A DNA stretch of 64,000 bases from Geodermatophilus sp. YIM 151500 (GTDB taxonomy: Bacteria > Actinomycetota > Actinomycetes > Mycobacteriales > Geodermatophilaceae): assembly GCF_025716945.1 (NCBI RefSeq), contig NZ_JAOVZT010000003.1:85798-149797 (forward strand), in the 5' to 3' direction. The translations under genes were made by a program, and so were the position numbers. The number at the start of each line of letters is the position of its first letter. Position 1 is the first letter of the stretch. The notes below the pieces were generated by a model. The model ran no database searches. It was not told where the DNA came from and saw only the letters and a list, made by a program, of their open reading frames with translations. Positions 7,724-15,435 of this stretch are shown piece by piece.

Positions 7724-8500
7724 GTGCCGGTCGCGCGCTTCGCCTACCTGGAGGGGCCCACGCCGCTGGCGATGGCCCACCGGGGCGGTGCGGTCGAGCA
7801 CCTGGAGAACACCATGCCGGCCTTCGAGGCCTGTGTGAAGCTGCGCTACCGGTACATCGAGACCGACGTCCGCGTGACGGCCGACGGTGTGCTCGTCGCC
7901 TTCCACGACTCGACGCTGGAGCGGGTGACCGACCGGCACGGCCGGCTCGACCAGCTGCCGTGGGCGGAGGTCGCCCGCGCCCGGATCGGCGGACGCGAAC
8001 CCGTCGTCCGGCTCGAGGAGCTGCTCGGCGCCTGGCCGGACGTGCGGTTCAACCTCGACATCAAAGCCGCCGGCGTGCTCGCGCCGCTGGTGCACCTCGT
8101 GCGGCGGTCGGGAGTCGCCGACCGCATCTGCCTCGCCTCGTTCTCCGACGCGCGGGTTTCCGCGGCCCGGCGGGTGTTCGGCCCGAGGGTCTGCACCGCC
8201 CTGGGGCCGCGCGGCGTCGCCGCGCTGCGCCTGTCGTCCTACTCGCCCCGGGCGGCCGGGCTGGTCCGCCTGCAGGCCGGGTGCGCGCAGGTGCCGTTGC
8301 AGCTGGGCGGCCGGCCGCTGGTCGACGAACGCTTCATCGCGGCGGCGCACGCCCGCGGCCTGCAGGTGCACGTCTGGACGGTCGACTCGGAGGCCGACTG
8401 CACGGCGATGCTCGACCTCGGTGTCGACGGCGTCATGACCGATCGACCGTCGATGCTGCGCGACCTGCTGGAGCAGCGCGGTCAGTGGACGCCGCGGTGA
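7724..8500 (+). CDS. Glycerophosphodiester phosphodiesterase
   Basis: 258 residues. The enzyme family hydrolyses glycerophosphodiesters to glycerol-3-phosphate and an alcohol. Signatures are HRGG with ENT (residues about 19-30), the metal ligands in ETDVRVTADG, the FHDSTLERVT motif, and NLDIKA later in the barrel. The C-terminus VDGVMTDRPSML is the family ending. There is no signal peptide, so it is probably cytoplasmic. TAGCGT at 7710-7715 ends eight bases before the GTG, suggesting leaderless transcription. Confidence 0.93.
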   Translation: MPVARFAYLEGPTPLAMAHRGGAVEHLENTMPAFEACVKLRYRYIETDVRVTADGVLVAFHDSTLERVTDRHGRLDQLPWAEVARARIGGREPVVRLEELLGAWPDVRFNLDIKAAGVLAPLVHLVRRSGVADRICLASFSDARVSAARRVFGPRVCTALGPRGVAALRLSSYSPRAAGLVRLQAGCAQVPLQLGGRPLVDERFIAAAHARGLQVHVWTVDSEADCTAMLDLGVDGVMTDRPSMLRDLLEQRGQWTPR

Positions 8501-8573
8501 GCCGTACGGGGCGGCCGCGCCGCGTCCCCGGGCGGTGCTGGACCGGCACCATCCCGGCTGCCACAGTGCGGCC

Positions 8574-9932
8574 GTGAGCGCCGCACCCCCGACCAGCGCG
8601 CTCCCGGCCGACCGGGCGCTGCGGCGCGAGCGGCTCGGCTGGTACTCCTACGACTGGGCGATGTCGGTCTTCAACACCTCGGTGGTGACCGTCTTCCTCG
8701 CCCCGTACCTCACCTCGGTCGCCGAGGCGGCGGCGGACGCCGACGGCCGCATCCACCCGCTGGGCATCAGCATCCCGCCGGGCAGCTTCTTCGGGTACGT
8801 GCTGTCGCTGTCGGTCGCCCTGCAGGTGCTCGTCCTCCCCCTCACCGGCGCGCTGGCCGACCACACCGGGCACAAGCGGCAGCTGCTGGCCGGGCTGGCC
8901 GGGCTCGGCTCGCTGTGCACGACGGGGCTGTTCTTCGTCGCCGACGGCCGCTACCAGCTGGGCGCGTCGCTGTTCGTCGTGGCCAACCTCAGCTTCGGGG
9001 CCGCCACCGTCGTCTACCACAGCTGGCTGCCCGACCTGGCCGGCCCCGACGAGCGGGACGCCGTGTCCAGCCGGGGCTGGGCGGTCGGCTACCTGGGCGG
9101 CGCGCTGCTGCTCGCGGCCAACCTGGTGCTGTTCACCCGCTACGACGCCCTGGGCCTCACCGAGGGCGAGGCGGTGCGGATCTGCCTGGCCTCGGCGGGC
9201 GCCTGGTGGGCCGGCTTCACCGCGGTGAGCGTCGCGCTGCTGCGCAACCGGCGGCCGCGGGAGGTCGTGGCCGGCCCGGCGGGCGCCGTGGCGGGCAGCT
9301 TCCGCCAGCTGGGGGCCACCCTGCGCGACCTGCGCCGCTATCCGCTCACGCTGTGGTTCCTCGGCGCGTACCTGCTGTTCAACGACGGTGTGCAGACCGT
9401 CATCGGCGTCTCGGCGCAGTACGGCGCCGAGCAGCTGGAGCTGGCGCAGACGACGCTGGTCTCGGCGATCCTGCTGGTCCAGGTGGTGGCGTTCTTCGGC
9501 GCCCTGGCGCTGGGCCGCATCGCCGCCCGGGTGGGGGCCAAGCGCACGGTCCTGGGCGCGCTGGTGGTCTGGACGGGCGTGCTGGCCGCCGCGTACTTCC
9601 TGCCGGCCGGCGCCGCGGCGCAGTTCTACGCGCTGGCCGTCGTGATCGGGTTCGTGCTCGGCGGCACGCAGGCGCTGTCCCGGTCGCTGTTCAGCCAGCT
9701 GATCCCGCCGGGCAAGGAGGCGGAGTACTTCGGCTTCTACGAGATCAGCGACCGCGGCACGAGCTGGCTCGGGCCGTTCCTGTTCGCCGTCACCTACCAG
9801 CTCACCGGGTCGTACCGGTACGCGATCTTCAGCCTGATCTTCTTCTTCGTCGCCGGCGGTCTGCTGCTGGCCCGCCTGGACCTGCGGCGGGCCGTCGTCG
9901 CCGCGGGCAACGTCCCGCCGGAGCGGCTGTGA
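8574..9932 (+). CDS. UMF1/Atg22-type MFS transporter
   Basis: About 452 residues with twelve hydrophobic segments. The N-terminus WYSYDWAMSVFNTSVVTVF is the hallmark of the UMF1 family, distant relatives of yeast vacuolar effluxer Atg22. The motif GALADHTGHKR lies in the first cytoplasmic loop. The C-terminal segment GGTQALSRSLFSQLIPPG is also typical. The substrate is unknown. I set the start at the GTG at 8574 because an upstream ATG at 8535 adds an atypical hydrophilic lead. The stop overlaps the next GTG by four bases (GTGA), so the thymidine kinase is probably translationally coupled. Confidence 0.88.
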   Translation: MSAAPPTSALPADRALRRERLGWYSYDWAMSVFNTSVVTVFLAPYLTSVAEAAADADGRIHPLGISIPPGSFFGYVLSLSVALQVLVLPLTGALADHTGHKRQLLAGLAGLGSLCTTGLFFVADGRYQLGASLFVVANLSFGAATVVYHSWLPDLAGPDERDAVSSRGWAVGYLGGALLLAANLVLFTRYDALGLTEGEAVRICLASAGAWWAGFTAVSVALLRNRRPREVVAGPAGAVAGSFRQLGATLRDLRRYPLTLWFLGAYLLFNDGVQTVIGVSAQYGAEQLELAQTTLVSAILLVQVVAFFGALALGRIAARVGAKRTVLGALVVWTGVLAAAYFLPAGAAAQFYALAVVIGFVLGGTQALSRSLFSQLIPPGKEAEYFGFYEISDRGTSWLGPFLFAVTYQLTGSYRYAIFSLIFFFVAGGLLLARLDLRRAVVAAGNVPPERL

Positions 9933-10675
9933 CCGGACCGACCACCCCGCGGTCGGCGGCGGCCGGTGTCCCGGCGCCGGCCTGGGTGCCGGCGTCCGGG
10001 GACCGGCGGCGCCATCCGGCGCCGGCGCACCTGCGCTTCTTCCACGGGCCGATGGACTGCGGGAAGTCGACGCTGGCGCTGCAGGTCGACCACAACCAGA
10101 GCCGGCAGGGCCGGCACGGGCTGCTGCTGACCCAGGGCGACCGGTCGGCGGCTCCGCGGATCAGCTCCCGGGTGGGGCTGTGCCGCGACGCGGTCGACAT
10201 CGACGCGGCCACCGACCTGCGGCTGCTGGTCCGCGACCGGTGGGCCGCCGGGCACCGCGTCGACTACCTGATCGTCGACGAGGCCCAGTTCCTGCAGCCG
10301 GGGCAGGTCGACCAGCTCGCCGAGCTGGTCGACGAGTCGCACGTCGACGTGTACGCCTTCGGCCTGACCACCGACTTCCGCGCCCGGCTGTTCCCCGGCA
10401 CCGGGCGGCTGCTCGAGCTGGCCGACGACGTGCAGCGGATCCAGGTGGAGGTGCTGTGCTGGTGCGGCCTGCCCGGCCTGCTCAACGCGCGCGTCGTCGA
10501 CGGCACGATGGTCCGCGAGGGGGCCACGGTCGTGGTCGCCGACACCGCGCCCACCGGTCCGGCGGGCGCCGTGGACTCCCCCGCCGTGCGGTACCAGGTG
10601 CTCTGCCGCCGGCACCACGTCCGCGGCCAGCTCGGCCCCACCGCGGCGGGGCCGGGTCAGCTGTCCCTTCCCTGA
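9929..10675 (+). CDS. tdk: Thymidine kinase, type II
   Basis: 248 residues. It phosphorylates thymidine to dTMP in nucleoside salvage. The P-loop GPMDCGKST lies near residues 37-45 and the DEAQF motif near 113-117, followed by the lasso-domain cysteines in CWCG and a C-terminal CRRHH, which together can bind zinc. The first 30 residues are a Pro/Ala-rich extension absent from most family members. The start GTG overlaps the preceding transporter stop codon. Confidence 0.92.
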   Translation: MTGPTTPRSAAAGVPAPAWVPASGDRRRHPAPAHLRFFHGPMDCGKSTLALQVDHNQSRQGRHGLLLTQGDRSAAPRISSRVGLCRDAVDIDAATDLRLLVRDRWAAGHRVDYLIVDEAQFLQPGQVDQLAELVDESHVDVYAFGLTTDFRARLFPGTGRLLELADDVQRIQVEVLCWCGLPGLLNARVVDGTMVREGATVVVADTAPTGPAGAVDSPAVRYQVLCRRHHVRGQLGPTAAGPGQLSLP

Positions 10676-10752
10676 CCCGTGCGGGGTCACCCCGCGGAGG
10701 GGCGCCCGCGCGCCGGATGCCACCCCATGCGATGATGAGCAACCAATTCTGC

Positions 10753-10778
10753 GGAATCTTCCCGCGAACTCTGTCGTT
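10753..10778 (+). promoter_or_regulatory. Sigma-R/SigH-type promoter upstream of rbpA
   Basis: GGAAT at 10753-10757 is followed by exactly 18 bases and then GTT at 10776-10778, the GGAAT-N18-GTT consensus of sigma-R of Streptomyces and SigH of mycobacteria. It lies about 88 bases upstream of the rbpA start, and rbpA is a known sigma-R target in Streptomyces coelicolor. Confidence 0.7.
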
Positions 10779-10865
10779 GGTTCCTCTGACTCCCGTGCGG
10801 CGTGGGTATGCCCTGCCGGACGCCGAGACACGACCGACACGCGATGCACGAGAGGACGGTGTGCC

Positions 10866-11210
10866 ATGGGCGAGCGTTCCCTGCGCGGCAGCCGACTGGG
10901 TAGCGTGAGCTACGAGACCGAGCGGAACACCGCGCCCATCGAGCGGCAGTACGCCGAGTACCGCTGCCCCTCCGGGCACCTGTTCACGGTCCCCTTCGCC
11001 GACGACGCCGAGCTGCCCGACACCTGGGAGTGCAAGTTCGACGGGTCGGCCGCCAAGCTGGTCGGTGGCGCGGAGCCCGCGCCGAAGAAGGTCAAGCCGC
11101 CGCGGACGCACTGGGACATGCTGCTCGAGCGCCGGTCGGTCGAGGACCTCGAGGAGGTCCTGGCCGAGCGCCTCGAGGTGCTCCGCGGGCGGCGCACCCG
11201 GGCCAGCTGA
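10866..11210 (+). CDS. rbpA: RNA polymerase-binding protein RbpA
   Basis: 114 residues. RbpA binds RNA polymerase and the housekeeping sigma factor and stabilises the open promoter complex in actinobacteria. The order is an N-terminal tail, a core YRCPSGHLFTVPFADDAELPDTWEC, a basic linker (APKKVKPPRTHWDML), and the C-terminal sigma-interaction helix with RRSVEDLEEVLAERLEVLR. The core retains Cys, His and one later Cys but lacks the final Cys of zinc-binding homologues. A sigma-R-type promoter precedes it and a strong terminator follows. Adjacency to the lnt-ppm1 pair matches the mycobacterial Rv2050-Rv2051c order. Confidence 0.96.
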   Translation: MGERSLRGSRLGSVSYETERNTAPIERQYAEYRCPSGHLFTVPFADDAELPDTWECKFDGSAAKLVGGAEPAPKKVKPPRTHWDMLLERRSVEDLEEVLAERLEVLRGRRTRAS

Positions 11211-11227
11211 CCCGCGCGAGGACGCAC

Positions 11228-11265
11228 GAAGGGCCCCGGTGGAGATCTCTCCACCGGGGCCCTTC
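11228..11265. terminator. Bidirectional rho-independent-like terminator after rbpA
   Basis: An 18-base perfect inverted repeat (GAAGGGCCCCGGTGGAGA and its complement) with a two-base centre begins 17 bases after the rbpA stop. It lies between convergent rbpA and fxsA. There is no U-tract, as is common in high-GC actinobacteria. Confidence 0.85.
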
Positions 11266-11337
11266 GTCGTGCTCGGCCCGGAACGCCGGCCCGCGGCCCG
11301 CCCTGTCCCGGGCCGACCTCCCGGCCCGTGCCGACGC

Positions 11338-11397
11338 GCTCAGGACGATGCGGCTCAGGACGATGCGGCTCAGGATCATGCGGCTCAGGACGACGGA
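11338..11397. repeat. 15-base tandem repeat overlapping the fxsA stop codon
   Basis: Four units of GCTCAGGACGATGCG with minor changes. Every unit contains TCA in the same phase, which on the minus strand is the TGA stop of fxsA, so array length sets nothing beyond the first stop but supplies back-up stops. Confidence 0.8.
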
Positions 11398-11972
11398 CGG
11401 TGGTGCGGCGCGTCGACGACCTGACCTTCGACGACCTGACCTTCGACGACCTGACCCTCGACGACCTGACCCTCGACGACCTGACCTTCGGCGACCTCGC
11501 CCTCGACGACCCGCGGCGTCTCCCGGCCCGCCGCGGCGGCGGCCGGGTCGTGGTCGCGGACCTCGGCGGCGCGGGCGCTGTGCACGCGCACCGGACCGCG
11601 CAGCGCGTCGGGCAGCCGCGCGGCGACCGCCCGGCCGACCAGGCCGCGGACCAGGCCCCGGGTGCCCGGCAGCAGGCAGAGCAGGCCGACCAGGTCGCCG
11701 ACGAAGCCCGGCAGCACCATGAGCAGCCCGCCGGCGGCGACCAGCCCGGTGTCGCCGAGAGCCCGACCCGCCGGTAGTCCCGAGCGTGTTCGCTCGCGGA
11801 GCTCGGCGAGCGCCCGGCTGCCCTGGCGGGCCAGCAGCGCCCAGCCCACGGCCGTCGTCGCCAGGGCGGCGAGCAGCGTCCAGCCCACGCCGATCCAGGC
11901 GGCGACCAGCACGAACACGACCGCCTCGACCAGGGCCAGCAGCCCGATGAGCAGGCGTACCCGTCGTCCCAC
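11385..11972 (-). CDS. fxsA: FxsA-family membrane protein
   Basis: 195 residues. FxsA relieves F-plasmid exclusion of phage T7 in E. coli; the cellular role elsewhere is unclear. Residues about 5-50 and 75-105 form hydrophobic segments, with the family pattern GLLALVEAVVFVLVAAWIG near the start and LPGFVGDLVGLLCLLPGTR in the middle. The C-terminal tail carries five consecutive VEGQV-type pentapeptides (about residues 155-185), coded by a 15-base minisatellite. The tail is probably cytoplasmic and disordered. The ATG follows a GAGGACCTCG stretch. Confidence 0.87.
   Translation of the reverse strand: MGRRVRLLIGLLALVEAVVFVLVAAWIGVGWTLLAALATTAVGWALLARQGSRALAELRERTRSGLPAGRALGDTGLVAAGGLLMVLPGFVGDLVGLLCLLPGTRGLVRGLVGRAVAARLPDALRGPVRVHSARAAEVRDHDPAAAAAGRETPRVVEGEVAEGQVVEGQVVEGQVVEGQVVEGQVVDAPHHRPSS
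11413..11502. repeat. 15-base coding minisatellite in fxsA tail
   Basis: Six units of TCGACGACCTGACCT, the last degenerate, coding repeated VEGQV pentapeptides on the minus strand. The period is a multiple of three, so copy-number change would keep frame. Confidence 0.85.
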
Positions 11973-12017
11973 GAGGTCCTCCGTCCTCAGCAGCCGCGCG
12001 GGGCGGCGGGGGCGGGC

Positions 12018-12824
12018 CTACCGGGCCACGCCGGACCGCCCGCCGTCGCGGACCCGTCCGGGCACGGGACGGCGGACCAGACGCGGCAGCCGGTCGGCCA
12101 GCCGGTCACGCAGGGCCCACACGGTGACCCGTGCCAACGCTTCTCCAACGATCGAGCCGCTCATCTTGCTCCTGCCGAACTCCCGCTCGGTGAAGGTGAT
12201 CGGCACCTCGCGCACGCGTGCGCCGTTGCGCCAGGCGCGCCAGGCCCAGTCGACCTGGAAGCAGTAGCCCTGGCTGGCGACGTCGTCGAGCGGCAGGCGG
12301 TCGATCAGCTCCCCGCGGACCACCCGGTAGCCGCCGGTGGCGTCGGCGAGCGGTAGCCGCAGCGCCCACCGCGTGTACCGGTTGCCGGCGCGTGAGAGCA
12401 GCAGCCGGTGCAGCGGCCAGTCGGCGACCCGGCCGCCGGGGACGTACCGCGATCCGAGCACGAGGTCGGCGTCGTCGAGCGCGGCGAGCAGCTGCGGGAG
12501 CTCCTCGGGCGGGTGGGAGCCGTCGGCGTCCATCTCGACGAGCACGTCGAAGCCGTGCGCCCGGGCCCAGGTGAAGCCGGCCAGGTAGGCCCGCCCGAGC
12601 CCGGTCTTGGTGGTGCGGCGCAGCACGTGCACGCGTGGATCACGGCCGGCGAGCTGCTCGGCGAGCGTGCCCGTGCCGTCGGGTGAGCCGTCGTCGACGA
12701 CCAGCGCGTGCGCATCGGGTTGGCTGGCGTGCAGCCGGTCGAGCACCCGGGGCAGGCTCTCCGCCTCGTTGTAGGTCGGGAGGATCACCAGCACGCGCGC
12801 GGCGGGCGTGGCCGGATCGCTCAC
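12018..12824 (-). CDS. ppm1: Polyprenol monophosphomannose synthase
   Basis: 268 residues. This GT2 glycosyltransferase moves mannose from GDP-mannose to polyprenol phosphate, supplying donors for lipoglycans and protein mannosylation at the membrane. Signatures are LPTYNEAESLPRVLDRL at the start, VVDDGSPDGTG, the metal-binding DADGSHPPEELP, and GSRYVPGG. The late SQGYCFQVDWAWRAW and EREFGRSKMS blocks are diagnostic of dolichol-phosphate-mannose synthases. The start GTG overlaps the lnt stop (GTGA). In mycobacteria the two enzymes are fused in one protein; here they are separate but coupled. Confidence 0.94.
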   Translation of the reverse strand: MSDPATPAARVLVILPTYNEAESLPRVLDRLHASQPDAHALVVDDGSPDGTGTLAEQLAGRDPRVHVLRRTTKTGLGRAYLAGFTWARAHGFDVLVEMDADGSHPPEELPQLLAALDDADLVLGSRYVPGGRVADWPLHRLLLSRAGNRYTRWALRLPLADATGGYRVVRGELIDRLPLDDVASQGYCFQVDWAWRAWRNGARVREVPITFTEREFGRSKMSGSIVGEALARVTVWALRDRLADRLPRLVRRPVPGRVRDGGRSGVAR

Positions 12825-14524
12825 CTGGACGCGTCCGTCCCCGCCGGACGCCCGCCGCGCGTCCGGGCGACGGCGGCGGCGACCGCACCCAGCCCGAGGG
12901 CGGTCAGCGCCCACTCCGGGGCCGCGCCGACCCGCTGCGCGACGGTGGTCGAGTCGCGGGAGGCGATCCGCTCGACGAGGACGGCGGGCTCGAACAGCTC
13001 GGTGCGCCGGACCACCGACCCGTCCGGGGCCACGACCGCCGAGATGCCGCTGGTGGCGGCGATGGCGACGGTCCGGCCGTGCTCCACGGCGCGCAGCCGG
13101 CTCAGCGCCAGCTGCTGCTCGCTCTCGTCGGTGAAGCCGAAGGTGGCGTTGTTGGTCTGGACGACGAGCAGGCCCGCCCCGGCGCCGACGACGTCGTGCA
13201 CCAGGCCGTCGTACACCACCTCGAAGCAGATGAGATCGCCGAGCGGCACACCGCCGACCTGCAGGAGGCCGACCTCGTCGCCGGCGGCGAAGTCGCGGCG
13301 CACCCGGTCGACGTCCGCGCTGAACAGGCGGAAGAACGAGCGGTGCGGGATGTACTCGGCGAAGGGCACCGGGTGCCGCTTGACGTAGGTGTCGCCCGGG
13401 CCGGTGTCGGGGCCCCACACGATCGCGGTGTTGCTGATGAACCGCCCGGGGCCCTCCACGACGGCGCCGACGAGCACCGGCGCGTCGACCGCCTCGGCCG
13501 CCCGGTCGATCTGCCGGGCGGCGTCGGAGTTGGCGTACGGGTCGATGTCGGAGCTGTTCTCCGGCCAGATGACCAGGTCCGGCTGCGGTCGGTCCCCGGC
13601 CTCGACCGCCGCGGCGAGCTCGAGCGTGCGCTGCACGTGGTTGTCGAGCACGGCGCGGCGCTGGGCGTTGAAGTCCAATCCGGCGCGCGGGACGTCGCCC
13701 TGGACGACGGCGACCGTGGCGGCCGGTCCCCCGGCGGTCAGCGACGCGCCGGGCAGCGGCAGCCAGGCCAGCGCGCCGATCGCCGGCACGGTGGCGGCAC
13801 CGGCGAGCGCGACGGCGACCGGGCGGACCGGGACGGCAGGGCGCGGCGTCCCGGGGCCCTCCTCCCCGGGCCGGGCGCGGGTGAGCGCCAGGACGGCGGC
13901 GGCCAGCAGCGTGCCGGTCAGCGCGACGGCGAAGGTGACCAGCGGCACGCCGCCGTAGGCGGCCAGGGCGAGCAGCGGCCCGTCGGTCTGGCTGAACCCC
14001 AGGCGGCCCCACGGGAACCCGCCGAACGGCGCGCGGCCGCGCAGCGCCTCGGCCGCCACCCACAGCGACGCGGCCCACAGCGGCCACCCGGGCAGCCGGG
14101 AGGTCAGTGCCGTGGCTGCACCCAGCAGCGAGACGTACAGCGCCTGGCTGACGGCGAGGGCCAGCCACGGCACCGGGCCGACGTAGATGCCGGTCCAGCT
14201 CAGCAGCGGGACGAAGAAGGCGAGGCCGAGGACCAGCCCCGACCAGGCCCCGGACCGGGCCCGGCGGCCGTGGACGGCGACCGCGAGGGCCGCCGGGCCG
14301 AGGGCGGCCAGCGGGACCAGCGACCAGCCCGGGAAGGCGAGGAAGAGGGCGAGGCCGCCGAGGGCGGCGACCACGGTGCGCCAGAGCCGGCGGGACCACC
14401 AAACGGCCGCCGGCGGGGGCGGGATGCCGGTCGGTGCGGGCGTCGTCGTCGGCGTGCGGGATGCCTCGGGTGCGGGGGCCGGCGTCCGCCCGGGGTGCAC
14501 CGGCGCCCGCTCTCCTGCCGGCAC
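12821..14524 (-). CDS. lnt: Apolipoprotein N-acyltransferase
   Basis: 567 residues. Lnt adds the third acyl chain to the N-terminal cysteine of lipoproteins in the cytoplasmic membrane. After a Pro/Thr-rich lead of 40 residues come six or so transmembrane segments (about 50-260), then a nitrilase domain (about 265-515), then a final hydrophobic segment. The catalytic triad is visible: Glu in IWPENSS near 322, Lys in TYVKRHPVPFAEYIP, and Cys in DLICFEVVYD. The GTG at 14524 follows GGGGAGG, and upstream reading is Arg-rich non-coding-like. The gene shares an operon with ppm1 downstream. Confidence 0.94.
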   Translation of the reverse strand: MPAGERAPVHPGRTPAPAPEASRTPTTTPAPTGIPPPPAAVWWSRRLWRTVVAALGGLALFLAFPGWSLVPLAALGPAALAVAVHGRRARSGAWSGLVLGLAFFVPLLSWTGIYVGPVPWLALAVSQALYVSLLGAATALTSRLPGWPLWAASLWVAAEALRGRAPFGGFPWGRLGFSQTDGPLLALAAYGGVPLVTFAVALTGTLLAAAVLALTRARPGEEGPGTPRPAVPVRPVAVALAGAATVPAIGALAWLPLPGASLTAGGPAATVAVVQGDVPRAGLDFNAQRRAVLDNHVQRTLELAAAVEAGDRPQPDLVIWPENSSDIDPYANSDAARQIDRAAEAVDAPVLVGAVVEGPGRFISNTAIVWGPDTGPGDTYVKRHPVPFAEYIPHRSFFRLFSADVDRVRRDFAAGDEVGLLQVGGVPLGDLICFEVVYDGLVHDVVGAGAGLLVVQTNNATFGFTDESEQQLALSRLRAVEHGRTVAIAATSGISAVVAPDGSVVRRTELFEPAVLVERIASRDSTTVAQRVGAAPEWALTALGLGAVAAAVARTRGGRPAGTDASR

Positions 14525-15048
14525 GCGCCGCCTCCCCGCCGTCCGCCCGGCCGCGCCGGTGTCCCCGCCCCGTCCCGGTCGGACGGGGTCGCCGACCGCG
14601 GCCCGTGCCGCGGTCTGCGACCCAGCATCCCACCCCGCGCCGCTCGGCCGGACCGCTGAGCGGCCGCGCGACGGCGGAGGGCGTCCCTCCGGTCGGCGAC
14701 GGCGGCTGCCCGCGCCCCGGGCGCGCCCCGGGGCCGGACGGCCGGCCGCTGGCGGCGGCCGGCGCGCTCGTTGTCCGATGGCGCGGCGGAGAGCGGTCCC
14801 CGCCGGGTGACCCGCCCGGACCGCCGGCGCGCCACCGGCCTCCCCGGCCCGGCTCGTGTGCGGCCGCGCCGCCGAGGGCGCGGGCCGCACCGGCCGGGAG
14901 GCCCGCGCGACGCGTCCGGAGGGCACGGGCGGTGCTCCCGGAGTGGAACTGCAGGGACTGTAGGAACGCTGGGCATGCGGCGCGGTACTTGCGGTGACTC
15001 CGGGCCCGACTGTGATCCGATCGTTACCGGTCGGTGGAGGGCGCCGGG
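14525..15048. other. Intergenic region between kal and lnt
   Basis: Both flanking genes read on the minus strand. The region holds a strong hairpin at 14741-14763 that probably ends the kam operon transcript, and presumably the lnt promoter. No reading frame with a family resemblance is present. Confidence 0.5.
14741..14763. terminator. Hairpin downstream of the kam operon
   Basis: GCCGGCCGC, five-base loop, GCGGCCGGC: a perfect nine-base stem about 290 bases after the kal stop, with no T-tract. Confidence 0.45.
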
Positions 15049-15435
15049 TCAGGGGACGACGAGGGTCGCGGTCGCCTCGACGACCGTGAGCGGCTCGTCG
15101 AGCACCCGGGCGGCCGACGCACCCCGCTCCGGCTCCGCGCGGGCGACCACGCGCGCGGTGCAGCGCAGCTCGCGGCTGCGCCGGCCGATGCGGGTCACCT
15201 CGCAGGCGGCCTCCAGCACGTCGCCGGCCCGCACCGGACCGAGGAAGCGGACCTCGGAGTACCCGGCCAGCAGCCCCTCGTCGCCGTCCGTGCGGATCGC
15301 CACCTCGGTGGCGACGTCGCCGAAGAGGCCGAGCGTGTAGGCGCCGTCCACCAGGTCGCCGCCGTAGTGGGCGTGCGCGTACGGCACGTACCGGCGGTGG
15401 ATGACGGTCAGGCCCAGGCGCGGGTCGTCGGTCAT
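15049..15435 (-). CDS. kal: 3-aminobutyryl-CoA ammonia-lyase-like hotdog protein (Kal)
   Basis: 128 residues, a single hotdog-fold domain with HRRYVPYAHAHYGGDLVDGAY near the start, GYSEVRFLGPVRAGDVLEAACEVTRIG in the middle and a closing strand. In clostridial lysine fermentation Kal removes ammonia from L-3-aminobutyryl-CoA to give crotonyl-CoA. On its own the fold would only suggest a thioesterase or dehydratase; the call rests on position directly after kamE, with which it shares an ATGA overlap, and on size. It is the last gene of the minus-strand kam operon, followed by a hairpin. Confidence 0.8.
   Translation of the reverse strand: MTDDPRLGLTVIHRRYVPYAHAHYGGDLVDGAYTLGLFGDVATEVAIRTDGDEGLLAGYSEVRFLGPVRAGDVLEAACEVTRIGRRSRELRCTARVVARAEPERGASAARVLDEPLTVVEATATLVVP

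Noticed and set aside
8915..10675. Single 586-codon frame joining sequence within the MFS gene to thymidine kinase
   Set aside because: The N-terminal half is an out-of-frame shadow of the transporter; thymidine kinase starts at the GTG at 9929.
12018..14633. Possible Lnt-Ppm1 fusion from one 871-codon frame
   Set aside because: The N-terminal part is out of frame with Lnt; Lnt motifs are in another frame that stops at 12821, so there are two proteins.
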